Of a stretch of 64,000 nt of DNA, positions 16,047 to 25,014 are shown in pieces (positions within the stretch are counted from its first letter, which is position 1; every line of letters begins with the position of its first letter). Source of the DNA: Microbacterium amylolyticum (lineage in GTDB: Bacteria > Actinomycetota > Actinomycetes > Actinomycetales > Microbacteriaceae); assembly GCF_011046975.1 (NCBI RefSeq), contig NZ_CP049253.1, positions 310,001-374,000 of the forward strand. Reading direction: 5' to 3'. A program made the position numbers and the translations under genes. A model generated the notes under the pieces. That model did no database searches. It saw nothing but the letters and a program-made list of their open reading frames with translations, and was not told where the DNA came from.

Positions 16047-17075
16047 CTACAGCAGGTTGACCTTCTCCAGGCGCTGAGCAAGACCAGCGCCGTCATGCGC
16101 CGTCACCCAGGGCACACCGGCGGCCGAGTGGTCGTCAACGTATTGCCGACCACCGGCAAGAACTGCCTCCGTGGCGGTCAGGCGGCGAATCGCCACACCA
16201 GCGACAGCATCAGGGTGCTCGGACGTAAAGGTCGTATAGATCTCATCGTCGTGCTGGCCATCGTCACCGATCAGCAGCCACTGAACGTGGGGGAACTCCT
16301 CGGCGAGGCGCCGAAGGTTCGTTTCCTTGTGTTCACGGCCGCTGCGGAACCAGCGGTCGTGCGTCGGGCCCCAGTCGGTGAGCAGCATCGACCCGCGCGG
16401 GAAGAGGTTGCGGTGAAGAAAGCGGGTCAGCGTCGGTGCGACATTCCACGCCCCCGTCGACAGGTAGATCATGGGCGTTCCTGGGGTGCGCTTGGCAAGG
16501 CGCTCAAGCAGAACGGCCATGCCCGGAACCGGCTGCCTGGCGTGTTCGTTGACGACGAAGGAATTCCACGCGGCCAGCAAGGGGCGGGGCAGAGCCGTGA
16601 CCATGACGGTGTCGTCCACATCACAGACGATGCCGAAGCGCACATCGGGATCGACAACGAAAACGGAAGCCTCGGCGGGCTCGCCGTTTTCAACGGACAT
16701 CTGAAAGGTCTGCCATCCCGGGGCGAGATCAGCAGGAAGAACGGCGTCAATGACCCCGCCGCGATCGGCGGCGACCTCATGTGTGCGTCCAGCGATCGTG
16801 ACGGTGACGGTCGAGAACGCAACCGGAATTCCGAGAAATGCCCGCCATCCGCGCACACCCGCATCGCGTCCGCGTTTTGTGGACAGAGGGGGAAGGATGA
16901 GGACACGTCCGACAACGCGAATCCAGCCGTCCCCGCCGTATCCGGGGAAGGGGACAACGCGGGGGGCGCGTCCTGTGCGGCGGGCAACACGCTCGCGCCA
17001 TCCATGGAAGCGGCGTTCGAGTCGGGCTACCCAGTGGATTCTTTTACGCGTCGCGAGGGGAGGGCGTTGGGGCAC
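16047..17075 (-). CDS. App1-family (DUF2183) phosphatase-like protein
   Basis: A 342-residue protein with an N-terminal beta-rich part and a C-terminal App1 catalytic region: CDVDDTVMVT (HAD-type DxDxT/V nucleophile, near residue 150), LSTGAWN, a downstream Lys and GDDGQHDDEIY. In yeast App1 is a phosphatidate phosphatase; bacterial members are uncharacterised, so phospholipid phosphatase is an inference. GTG 17075 follows the DedA stop by 4 bases, giving a two-gene operon whose partner is also linked to membrane lipids. No signal peptide or membrane segment is seen. Confidence 0.85.
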   Translation of the reverse strand: MPQRPPLATRKRIHWVARLERRFHGWRERVARRTGRAPRVVPFPGYGGDGWIRVVGRVLILPPLSTKRGRDAGVRGWRAFLGIPVAFSTVTVTIAGRTHEVAADRGGVIDAVLPADLAPGWQTFQMSVENGEPAEASVFVVDPDVRFGIVCDVDDTVMVTALPRPLLAAWNSFVVNEHARQPVPGMAVLLERLAKRTPGTPMIYLSTGAWNVAPTLTRFLHRNLFPRGSMLLTDWGPTHDRWFRSGREHKETNLRRLAEEFPHVQWLLIGDDGQHDDEIYTTFTSEHPDAVAGVAIRRLTATEAVLAGGRQYVDDHSAAGVPWVTAHDGAGLAQRLEKVNLL

Positions 17076-17079
17076 CCGC

Positions 17080-17760
17080 TCAGTCTTTCATGTGGCGCGC
17101 CTCGCGCCACTGCAGGAGCTTCTTGCCGGCAAACAAAAGAAGAAGGCCCGCCACGATGATTCCCACGAAAACGTACCCCGCGTAATGGGCGCTGGAGCCG
17201 AGCTCACGGTACGTGCCAGCTGCCGAGGCAGAGATGGTGATGTAGATGCCGGACCACAAAACACAGGCAGGGATCGTCCAGGCGAGGAAGCGGCGGTATG
17301 AGTACTTCGACATGCCAACGATCATCGGCACGAGCGAGTGCATAACGGGAAGGAACCTCGAGAGGAAGATCGCGATCCCCCCGCGGCGCTCAAAGTAGTT
17401 CTCGGCGCGCTGCCAGTTTTTTTCACCGATCCATCGGCCAACGCGAGAGGCGCGGAAGTGCGGCCCCACCCACCAGCCGATCGCATACCCGATGCTCTCG
17501 CCGACGAGAGCGCCGAGAACGACGAAAAGACCGAGAATGACGCCCTCGAGAACCGAGGTCACGCCCATGGCGCTCACGATGACGATCGTGTCACCCGGAA
17601 CGATAAGCCCGATGAGCACGCTGGTCTCGAGGGCGATTGCCACCGACGCGATAAGGATGCGTAACCAGGGTGCAACGCCCTCCACGAAATCGAGAATCGC
17701 CGTCAGGACATCGTTGAGCACGGCGACACCATACCGGGGCAACCTATCGGCGTCGTCCAT
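17080..17760 (-). CDS. DedA-family membrane protein
   Basis: A 226-residue membrane protein of the DedA/SNARE-associated family, of normal length. Seen: ETSVLIGLIVPGDTIVI near the N-terminus, the amphipathic re-entrant region GALVGESIGYAIGWWVG, and FERRGGIAIFLSRFLPVMHSL with the conserved Arg pair. DedA proteins are linked to lipid flipping and membrane energetics. The start at 17760 has a poor ribosome site; a GTG at 17721 (before LNDVLTAIL) is a credible alternative. It is divergent from leuS and cotranscribed with the App1-family gene. Confidence 0.88.
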   Translation of the reverse strand: MDDADRLPRYGVAVLNDVLTAILDFVEGVAPWLRILIASVAIALETSVLIGLIVPGDTIVIVSAMGVTSVLEGVILGLFVVLGALVGESIGYAIGWWVGPHFRASRVGRWIGEKNWQRAENYFERRGGIAIFLSRFLPVMHSLVPMIVGMSKYSYRRFLAWTIPACVLWSGIYITISASAAGTYRELGSSAHYAGYVFVGIIVAGLLLLFAGKKLLQWREARHMKD

Positions 17761-17846
17761 TCCACGTGGAGGCGCGCGCGCCGACCCCGCGCTAACCTGG
17801 TATCTCCCAGTTTTTCGCGCGCGAGGGACAACGCGCGCCGTTCACT

Positions 17847-20435
17847 ATGCGATTGGCTCCTACAGACGTGTCACAGACCAGCTCTCCCGAGATCTCCGCA
17901 CACGAGACGATCGATGTGCACGCCATCCAGGCCAAATGGCAGGCGCACTGGGAGCAGAAGAGCACCTTCTCCGCCGGCGACGAGCGCGATACGCGTCCGC
18001 GCAAGTACGTTCTGCCGATGTTCCCGTACCCCTCCGGTGATCTGCACATGGGTCACGCGGAGAACTATCTCTACAGCGACATCATTGCGCGCTTCTGGCG
18101 CCACCGCGGGTACAACGTTCTGCACCCCGTTGGCTGGGATTCTTTTGGCCTTCCCGCTGAGAATGCCGCGATCAAGCGTGGCGCCGATCCGCGTGAGTGG
18201 ACATACGACAACATCGCCCAGCAGCGAGACAGCCTGAAGAAGTACGGCGTTTCGTTCGACTGGTCGCGCGTTCTGCACACCTCCGATCCCGAGTACTACC
18301 GCTGGAACCAGTGGCTGTTCCAGCAGATGTACGATCGCGGCCTCGTATACCGCAAGGACGGCTACGTCAACTGGGATCCGGTAGACCAGACCGTTCTTGC
18401 AAACGAGCAGGTTCTTCCTGACGGCACATCGGAGCGCTCTGGCGCGGTCGTGGTGAAGAAGAAGCTCACGCAGTGGTATTTCAAGATCACCGATTACGCC
18501 GACCGGTTGCTGGACGATCTGAACCAGCTCGAGGGTGCATGGCCGAACAAGGTGCTGCAGATGCAGCGCAATTGGATCGGCCGTTCTGTTGGCGCCGATG
18601 TCGACTTCGAGATCGAGGGCCGTGACGAGAAGGTCACGGTGTTCACAACGCGCCCCGACACGCTGTACGGCGCAACTTTCATGGTTGTCGCGCCCGACAG
18701 CGATCTGGCATCCGAGCTGGTCTCGACAGCCGATGCCGAGACGCAGCAGCGTTTCCAGGAATATCTGGTGAAGACGCAGAAGCAGACGGAAATCGAGCGG
18801 CAGGACGCCTCCCGCGAGAAGACCGGCGTTCCGCTGGGGCGCTACGCGATCAATCCCGTCAGCGGCGAGCGCCTGCCGATTTGGGCGGCTGACTACGTTT
18901 TGGCTGATTACGGACACGGCGCCGTCATGGCCGTGCCCGCTCACGACCAGCGTGACCTCGACTTCGCGATCGCATTCGACCTGCCTGTGCGCATCGTTGT
19001 CGATACGACGGCACCGATTACGGGCGCTATCCCGGTGATCGAGACCGACGATGACGGCAACCTCATCGAGCCGGATCCGCTCCCCAGCCCCGTCGAAACC
19101 GGAGTGGCACTTCCGGGCGAGGGGCGGATGATCAACTCGGGCGAGCTCAACGGCATGTCCAAGCGCAACGCGATCGCCAAGACGATCGAGATCCTTGAGG
19201 CGAGGGGGACGGGGCGTGCAGCCAAGCAGTACCGTCTGCGCGACTGGCTGATTTCGCGCCAGCGTTTCTGGGGAACGCCCATTCCGATGGTGCACACCGA
19301 GGACGGCCGGATTGAAAAGGTTCCGGACGCTGAGCTGCCCGTGCGTCTTCCCCAGGCGAAAGACCTCGATCTTAAGCCCAAGGGATCGTCGCCGCTGGGC
19401 GCTGCGACCGAGTGGGTCGAGACAACCGATCCCGTCACGGGTGAGCGCGCGTTGCGCGACCCCGACACGATGGATACGTTTGTCGACAGCTCCTGGTACT
19501 ACATGCGGTTCCTGTCGCCGGGCAACACAGAGCGCGCCTTCGATCCGAAGGACGCGCAACGGTGGGCTCCCGTTGATACCTATGTCGGTGGCGTTGAGCA
19601 CGCGATTTTGCACCTGCTGTATGCGCGTTTCATCACCAAGGTGCTCTTCGACCTCGGTCATGTCGACTTCACCGAGCCGTTCTCGGCGCTGATCAACCAG
19701 GGCATGGTCATCCTGGACGGCGCGAAGATGTCGAAGTCGAAGGGCAACCTTGTTCTGTTCAGCGATGAGCTCGCGGCGCACGGAGCCGACGCTCTGCGCG
19801 TTGCGCTGGCCTTCGCCGGTCCCGTTGAGGACGATAAGGACTGGAAGGACGTTTCGACGGCCGGTGCGACGAAGTTCCTCGCCCGCGCTCTGCGTGTTTC
19901 GCGCGAGGTCTCGAGCGAACCGGGCGTGAAGTGGGCCGATGGCGACCAGGGCCTGCGCCGCGTGACGCACCGCCTGCTGGCCGATGCGCCGGGGCTCGTC
20001 GAACAGACGAAGTTCAACGTTGTTGTCGCGCGTCTCATGGAGCTGGTCAACGCCATCCGCAAGACGATCGATCAGGGCCCCGGAACCGGCGATCCCGCCG
20101 TTCGTGAGGCCGTGGAAACAACGGCGATGCTCCTCGACCTGTTCGCTCCGCACACGGCAGAAGAGATGTGGGAGCAGCTCGGCTATGAGGGCTCCATTAG
20201 CCAGCAGACATGGCGCGACGCCGACCCGACCCTCCTGGTGGAAGAAGACGTGACGGCCGTTGTTCAGGTCAACGGAAAGGTGCGCGCTCAGCTTCAGGTG
20301 TCCGCGAAGATCGACACCGCGACGCTCGAAAAGCTGGCCCGCGAGGACGAGCGGGTTGTGCGTTCGATCGGCGATCAGCAGATCGTGAAGGCGATCGTTC
20401 GCGCGCCGAAGATCGTCAGCCTCGTCGTCAAGTAG
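17847..20435 (+). CDS. leuS: Leucyl-tRNA synthetase
   Basis: An 862-residue class I synthetase of bacterial type that charges tRNA-Leu. Class signatures are the HIGH-type [14 protein letters not shown] and KMSKSKGN. The CP1 editing domain shows [12 protein letters not shown] and [13 protein letters not shown], the latter with the catalytic editing Asp, and [13 protein letters not shown] is present. ATG 17847 gives a modest N-terminal extension; no strong Shine-Dalgarno is visible. A long hairpin follows the stop, so it is probably its own transcription unit. Confidence 0.97.
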   Translation: MRLAPTDVSQTSSPEISAHETIDVHAIQAKWQAHWEQKSTFSAGDERDTRPRKYVLPMFPYPSGDLHMGHAENYLYSDIIARFWRHRGYNVLHPVGWDSFGLPAENAAIKRGADPREWTYDNIAQQRDSLKKYGVSFDWSRVLHTSDPEYYRWNQWLFQQMYDRGLVYRKDGYVNWDPVDQTVLANEQVLPDGTSERSGAVVVKKKLTQWYFKITDYADRLLDDLNQLEGAWPNKVLQMQRNWIGRSVGADVDFEIEGRDEKVTVFTTRPDTLYGATFMVVAPDSDLASELVSTADAETQQRFQEYLVKTQKQTEIERQDASREKTGVPLGRYAINPVSGERLPIWAADYVLADYGHGAVMAVPAHDQRDLDFAIAFDLPVRIVVDTTAPITGAIPVIETDDDGNLIEPDPLPSPVETGVALPGEGRMINSGELNGMSKRNAIAKTIEILEARGTGRAAKQYRLRDWLISRQRFWGTPIPMVHTEDGRIEKVPDAELPVRLPQAKDLDLKPKGSSPLGAATEWVETTDPVTGERALRDPDTMDTFVDSSWYYMRFLSPGNTERAFDPKDAQRWAPVDTYVGGVEHAILHLLYARFITKVLFDLGHVDFTEPFSALINQGMVILDGAKMSKSKGNLVLFSDELAAHGADALRVALAFAGPVEDDKDWKDVSTAGATKFLARALRVSREVSSEPGVKWADGDQGLRRVTHRLLADAPGLVEQTKFNVVVARLMELVNAIRKTIDQGPGTGDPAVREAVETTAMLLDLFAPHTAEEMWEQLGYEGSISQQTWRDADPTLLVEEDVTAVVQVNGKVRAQLQVSAKIDTATLEKLAREDERVVRSIGDQQIVKAIVRAPKIVSLVVK

Positions 20436-20466
20436 GTCGTTCACAGCCGAACATCGGCGATGTTAT

Positions 20467-20505
20467 CTGAGGGCCGCGCGTTCTGAACGAACGCGCGGCC
20501 CTCAG
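20467..20505 (+). terminator. Terminator hairpin after leuS
   Basis: A perfect 17-bp inverted repeat (CTGAGGGCCGCGCGTTC and its complement) with a 5-base loop. No long T-run follows, as is common in high-GC actinobacteria. Confidence 0.8.
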
Positions 20506-20511
20506 CGTCTC

Positions 20512-20517
20512 TAGCGT
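20512..20517 (+). promoter_or_regulatory. Candidate -10 hexamer of comEA operon (leaderless)
   Basis: TAGCGT ends 7 bases before ATG 20525, and no Shine-Dalgarno is present. This argues for a leaderless transcript and for the ATG over the GTG two codons earlier. Confidence 0.4.
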
Positions 20518-20524
20518 CGTGCGC

Positions 20525-21148
20525 ATGGGCGAACACGAAGCGGGGCAGGCGGCGTCTGCGCGCCTGCGGGTAGGGGTCGGAGCGGCGATCGTGCTGCTCC
20601 TGGTCGGAATGGGCGTCACGGTGGCCATTGGGGCGTGGCGAGCCACCGCGACCCCGGCAGAAACGATCGCGGAGACACCGCTCACGTTCGCCACACCCGC
20701 GCCGGATCCTCTCGGTGACGACGAGGTCTACGTCCATGTTTCCGGGGCGGTGATGGAGCCGGGGCTATACGTTCTCGCAGAAGGCGACCGTGTGGTCGAT
20801 GCGATCGCTGCTGCCGGAGGGCTGGCAGAGGTAGCGGCGCACGCGGGAGTGAACCTCGCGCGCGTTCTCGTCGATGGTGAGCTCCTGCATGTTCCCGCTG
20901 AGGGGGAACAGCTGCCGCCGGCCGAGGCCGTTTCTGGCGATGCGGCGGGCTCCCGAGCTGCTATCGACCTCAACTCTGCGGATGCCGGTGCCCTCGAAAC
21001 ACTTCCTGGAGTTGGGCCCGCGCTGGCGGAGCGGATCATCGCCTGGCGCACGGCGGAGGGCCGGTTCGAATCCGTCGACGACCTGCTGATGGTGTCAGGA
21101 ATCGGGCCGAAAGTGCTTGAAGGGCTGCGCGAGCGGGCCCGTGTATGA
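20525..21148 (+). CDS. comEA: ComEA-family DNA-binding competence protein
   Basis: A 207-residue protein with one N-terminal membrane anchor (about residues 17-38), an SLBB domain (VYVHVSGAVMEPGLYVL ... DGELLHVP) and a C-terminal helix-hairpin-helix pair (IDLNSADAGALETLPGVGP, FESVDDLLMVSGIGP). It would bind incoming double-stranded DNA outside the membrane and pass it to ComEC. Its stop overlaps comEC by ATGA. I prefer ATG 20525 over GTG 20519 because a TANNNT hexamer sits at leaderless spacing from it. Confidence 0.9.
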   Translation: MGEHEAGQAASARLRVGVGAAIVLLLVGMGVTVAIGAWRATATPAETIAETPLTFATPAPDPLGDDEVYVHVSGAVMEPGLYVLAEGDRVVDAIAAAGGLAEVAAHAGVNLARVLVDGELLHVPAEGEQLPPAEAVSGDAAGSRAAIDLNSADAGALETLPGVGPALAERIIAWRTAEGRFESVDDLLMVSGIGPKVLEGLRERARV

Positions 21149-23418
21149 GAGCGCGCGATCTGCGGATGCTCCCCGTTGTCGTTTCCTGCGCCGCAATTGC
21201 TTTGATCAGCGTCCTTCTCCCGAACATCTCCGGATTTATCGCCGTTGCCTGCTGGACGGCGTCGCTGGCAGCGGTCGGCGTCGCACTGAGGGCGCGCAGA
21301 TCCCATGGCGCAGCTCTCATCGCAGTGGCCTGTGTGGCCGGAGCAGTGGCGGCCAGCCATGTGGCCCTTGCCGAACCCGGTCGCGTTGCGGCGGCCGAGT
21401 ACCTGGGTGACCGTGTGACAGACCACGTGGTTCGCGTGGACAGCAAGGTCGAACCGGGCGGCGGGATGCTGTGGTTCACGGGGGACATTGACACACCCGG
21501 AGGCGTCGTCCCCGTGCGCGTCACGTGGCGAACGGACTCCGCCGCGTCCGACGGCCTCGACCTCGGCGCCGTTGTGCGGGTAACGGGCCGTGTCGATGCG
21601 ACGGGCCGTGGTGACGGGGCGGTTGTCGCCCTTCGCGCAACACACATCGAGGTGGCGGAACCCCCTCCGCACCTCTTTGCCGCGTCGACATCGCTTCGCC
21701 GCGGATTCGTCAACGACGTGGTTGCGGGGCTTCCCGACCCGGCAGCGGGCCTTTTGCCGGGGTTGTCCGTGGGGGAGACGAGCGGCGTCAGCGAGGACAT
21801 GCACGAGGCGATGATTATCTCCTCGCTTAGCCACCTGACGGCCGTATCCGGCAGTAACTGCGCGCTCGTGGTGGGCATTGCCTTTGCGATCTGCGCGGCT
21901 GTGGGAGCCAGACGATGGGTGCGCGTTGTCGTCGCCCTCGGGGCGCTCGTATTCTTCGTCGTCATCGTGACGCCGGAAGAGAGTGTGCTGCGGGCGGCGA
22001 CAATGGCGGCCGTTGCGATGCTCGCCCTCCTCCTCGGGCGAGCGGGCGCGGGAGTTGCGGTGTTGTCTGTGGCCATCACCGTGTTGATCTGCTCCGATCC
22101 CTGGCTAGCCGCGTCCTACCCGTTTCTGCTGTCGTCTGTCGCTACGGCGGCGCTTCTCCTTCTCGCGGAACCCCTGGCGAGCGGGCTGCGCCGGTGGATG
22201 CCACGCGCCCTTGCTTTGGGGATCGCCGTTCCGCTCGCCGCGCAGCTGGCGTGTCAGCCCATCGTTCTGCTTTTCGCCCCGGAGGTTCCTCTTCTAAGCG
22301 TTCCGGCGAACATGATCGCTGCTCCCGCGGCGCCCATCGCGACGGTGCTGGGTTTCCTCGCGTGCATCACACAACCGATTCCTGTTTTCTCCTACGGCGT
22401 CGCCGCCATCGCCTGGTTGCCATCGGCCTGGATCGCTCACACTGCGCTGACCTTTTCGAGCCTTCCGATGGCGTCTGTCGACGGAAGCGTTGGATGGTGG
22501 GGGTTCTCGGCTCTTGTGTTGATCGGTGCGCTGACAACGATCGCGATCATTCCTCTTCGCCGCGGGCGTCTATCGCGTCTCGTTCGCGCCGTCTCGTCAG
22601 GCGCCCTGGCTCTCATCATTGGTGTGATGGCGGGCAAGGTCGCTCTCGAGTCCGTTGTTGCGCCGCTGACGACCCCACGTGACTGGGCGATTGCGCTCTG
22701 CGACGTCGGACAGGGCGATGCGATCGTCGTGCGCTCGGCCGGCAGAGTCGCTCTCATCGACACCGGACCTGAGCCCGAGGCTCTCAGCACGTGTTTTGCA
22801 AAACTCGGTGTCGATCACGTCGATATTGCCTTTCTCACCCATTTCGATCATGACCATGTCGGGGCAGTCGAGGTCATCGCCGGTCGTGTTGACACCGTTG
22901 TGTATGGGCCGACGGATGATGACGCCGATGTCCCGTCACTCGACGTTCTCGGTGCGGGCGAGGTGAGGGAAGGGGAAGCGGGGATGGCGGGAACCCTGGG
23001 CGATGCGGTGTGGCGCATCGTGTGGCCACGAAACGGCGGCACGGGTTTCGACGCGGGAAACGCCACCAGCCTCGTGATCGACATCGGCGGTGGCGAGGTG
23101 CCCCGCACGCTCCTGCTCGGCGATCTCGGTGAGGCGCCGCAACGCGTGCTCGCCGGAGCGGGCGCGGTGGCCGGCCCCTATGACGTTGTGAAGGTGGCGC
23201 ACCACGGATCGCGCGACCAGCTTGACGCGCTCTACGAGACCATCTCAGCGCCCATTTCCCTCATCGGCGTGGGGGAGAACTCGTATGGACATCCGCACCC
23301 CGATGTTCTGGAGATGCTCGCCCGCACGGGGACGCTCATCGGCCGAAGCGACGAGGACGGCCTCGTGCTCGTCGCGATCATCGACGACGGGCTTTCGCTG
23401 TGGCGGGAGCACGGATGA
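21145..23418 (+). CDS. comEC: ComEC/Rec2-family DNA uptake channel with metallo-beta-lactamase domain
   Basis: A 757-residue polytopic protein. The order is two or three N-terminal membrane helices, an extracytoplasmic OB-like region, a competence domain with many helices (starting near HLTAVSGSNCALVVGI) and a C-terminal metallo-beta-lactamase domain with LTHFDHDHVGAVE and KVAHHGSRDQ. It transports single-stranded DNA into the cytoplasm; the last domain may degrade the other strand. Start and stop both overlap neighbours by ATGA. The type IV pilus genes needed for full competence are not in the window. Confidence 0.92.
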   Translation: MRARDLRMLPVVVSCAAIALISVLLPNISGFIAVACWTASLAAVGVALRARRSHGAALIAVACVAGAVAASHVALAEPGRVAAAEYLGDRVTDHVVRVDSKVEPGGGMLWFTGDIDTPGGVVPVRVTWRTDSAASDGLDLGAVVRVTGRVDATGRGDGAVVALRATHIEVAEPPPHLFAASTSLRRGFVNDVVAGLPDPAAGLLPGLSVGETSGVSEDMHEAMIISSLSHLTAVSGSNCALVVGIAFAICAAVGARRWVRVVVALGALVFFVVIVTPEESVLRAATMAAVAMLALLLGRAGAGVAVLSVAITVLICSDPWLAASYPFLLSSVATAALLLLAEPLASGLRRWMPRALALGIAVPLAAQLACQPIVLLFAPEVPLLSVPANMIAAPAAPIATVLGFLACITQPIPVFSYGVAAIAWLPSAWIAHTALTFSSLPMASVDGSVGWWGFSALVLIGALTTIAIIPLRRGRLSRLVRAVSSGALALIIGVMAGKVALESVVAPLTTPRDWAIALCDVGQGDAIVVRSAGRVALIDTGPEPEALSTCFAKLGVDHVDIAFLTHFDHDHVGAVEVIAGRVDTVVYGPTDDDADVPSLDVLGAGEVREGEAGMAGTLGDAVWRIVWPRNGGTGFDAGNATSLVIDIGGGEVPRTLLLGDLGEAPQRVLAGAGAVAGPYDVVKVAHHGSRDQLDALYETISAPISLIGVGENSYGHPHPDVLEMLARTGTLIGRSDEDGLVLVAIIDDGLSLWREHG

Positions 23419-23435
23419 ATCGCAGAGGTCGCCGG

Positions 23436-23441
23436 TACGCT
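23436..23441 (+). promoter_or_regulatory. Candidate internal -10 hexamer for holA (leaderless)
   Basis: TACGCT ends 6 bases before ATG 23448. It may give holA a leaderless promoter of its own inside the competence operon. Confidence 0.4.
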
Positions 23442-23447
23442 GGAAGA

Positions 23448-24485
23448 ATGGCCGCACCGCGTCGATCGACACCGAAAAAGACCGCGATTGCGCAGCTTCC
23501 CTGGCGAAACCCGAAGCCAGCGCCGATCGTTCTCATCTCCGGCCCCGAAGAAGTCTGCGCCGAGCGGGCGACCTCGTCGATTCGCGCGCAGCTGCGCGAC
23601 CAGGACCCCGCTCTCGAAGTCACCGACATTCGAGCCGATGACTACACCGCCGGCTCGCTTCTCGCGGTCACCTCACCGTCGTTGTTCGGCGAGCCACGGC
23701 TCGTGCGCGTCGGTGGCGTCGAGAAATGCTCTGACGCATTTCTGCAGGAAGCGCTCGCCTATGTCGCCGCTCCACAAGACGGCGCGACCGTGGTGTTGCG
23801 TCATACCGGAGCCAGCGTTCGCGGCAAAAAGCTCCTCGACGCCATCCGATCAGGAACAGGCGGCGGTGTGGAGGTGGCGTGCCAGGCCATCAAGTACGAC
23901 CGTGATCGCGAGCAATTCGCAGCCGGAGAATTCCAGCACGCGGGCCGTCGCATCAGCCCGCGTGCGCTGGGCACACTCGTTCAGGCCTTTTCCGGCGATC
24001 TTGCCGAGCTCGCCGCGGCCTGTCAGCAGCTCATCCAAGACATCGATGGCGACATCGATGAGAAGATCATCGACCGCTACTACGGCGGCCGCGTCGAAGC
24101 AACGGCATTCGACGTCGCCGACCATGCGATCGCCGGCGACTATGGACCAGCGCTCATTTCGTTGCGCAACGCGCTCGACTCCGGGGCAGACCCCGTGCCC
24201 CTCGTGGCCGCGTTCGCGATGAAGCTACGCACGATGGCGAAGGTGGCCGGACAGCGCGGGTCGTCACGGCAGATTGCGCAAGAGCTGAAGATGACCGATT
24301 GGCAGGTGGATCGTGCACGCCGCGACCTGCAGGCCGGATGGAGCGAGAAATCGCTCGGGCTCGCTATTCAGTCGGTCGCGCGGGCTGACTCAGAAGTCAA
24401 GGGCGCGTCGCGCGATCCATTGTTCGCACTCGAGCGTATGGTCACCGTTGTCTCCACGCGTGCCCCTTACGGGGCGCCGTCCTGA
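23448..24485 (+). CDS. holA: DNA polymerase III delta subunit
   Basis: A 345-residue clamp-loader subunit. It matches actinobacterial HolA in APIVLISGPEEVCAERA near the N-terminus, in the central VVLRHTGASVRGKKLLDAI and in the C-terminal helical collar region (LKMTDWQVDRARRDL). It opens the beta clamp. ATG 23448 is chosen because TACGCT and GGAAG sit just upstream and relatives begin with MAAP-like sequence; an ATG at 23415 overlapping the comEC stop is also open. The pairing of comEA-comEC with holA is a common arrangement. Confidence 0.92.
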   Translation: MAAPRRSTPKKTAIAQLPWRNPKPAPIVLISGPEEVCAERATSSIRAQLRDQDPALEVTDIRADDYTAGSLLAVTSPSLFGEPRLVRVGGVEKCSDAFLQEALAYVAAPQDGATVVLRHTGASVRGKKLLDAIRSGTGGGVEVACQAIKYDRDREQFAAGEFQHAGRRISPRALGTLVQAFSGDLAELAAACQQLIQDIDGDIDEKIIDRYYGGRVEATAFDVADHAIAGDYGPALISLRNALDSGADPVPLVAAFAMKLRTMAKVAGQRGSSRQIAQELKMTDWQVDRARRDLQAGWSEKSLGLAIQSVARADSEVKGASRDPLFALERMVTVVSTRAPYGAPS

Positions 24486-24557
24486 ACTGATAGCGCGGAA
24501 ACAGGCCACCGTTTCTGTCCCACCCTGATCGGGTGCACCGCCACCGTCCGTGAACGA

Positions 24558-24590
24558 CGAAGGCCCACCCCAAAAAGGGGTGGGCCTTCG
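24558..24590. terminator. Bidirectional terminator between holA and rpsT
   Basis: A perfect 14-bp stem (CGAAGGCCCACCCC) with an AAAAA loop lies between convergent genes. It can end transcription from both sides. Confidence 0.85.
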
Positions 24591-24604
24591 CAGAAAAACG
24601 TCGC

Positions 24605-24865
24605 TCAGAGAGCGGCGATCTTAGCAGCGAGAGCCGACTTGCGGTTCGCCGCCTGGTTCTTGTGAATCACGAGCTTGCCCGCAGCCTTGTCGAGCTTCTT
24701 GGACGCCTTGGCGAACGCCTTCTCGGCGGCCTCCTTGTCGCCGGCTGCGATAGCCTCGCGCGTCGCACGGACGAGCGTCTTGAGCTCGCTCTTGACGATG
24801 CGGTTGCGCTCGCGAGCCTTCTCGTTGGTCTTGATGCGCTTGATCTGCGACTTGATGTTTGCCAC
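24605..24865 (-). CDS. rpsT: 30S ribosomal protein S20
   Basis: An 86-residue, Lys/Ala-rich ribosomal protein that binds 16S rRNA. It starts with the typical [20 protein letters not shown] after an initiator GTG at 24865 and continues with [18 protein letters not shown]. The open frame extends 33 codons upstream but that part has no similarity to S20 and is not used. Single-gene unit, ended by the hairpin shared with holA. Confidence 0.96.
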   Translation of the reverse strand: MANIKSQIKRIKTNEKARERNRIVKSELKTLVRATREAIAAGDKEAAEKAFAKASKKLDKAAGKLVIHKNQAANRKSALAAKIAAL

Positions 24866-25014
24866 TTTGGGAAACTTTCGTTCAGGTGTGCTTCGGATGA
24901 TGTCGTCGAGCAGTAGAGGGGCTGCCGTCGACAAGTGCGGGTGTGGGAACCCGCTGCAAGCCAAAGACCAATACTAGCAGGCCGGCGGCGAGAAACATGA
25001 GAGCGCGGATCGTG

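Noticed and set aside
17871..20444. An 857-codon open frame antisense to leuS
   Set aside because: It mirrors leuS codons; no domain or motif is visible. High GC at third positions leaves long empty frames on the opposite strand.
24866..24964. A longer rpsT product starting at 24964
   Set aside because: The 33 extra codons have no S20 similarity; the conserved S20 start ANIKSQIKR directly follows the GTG at 24865.
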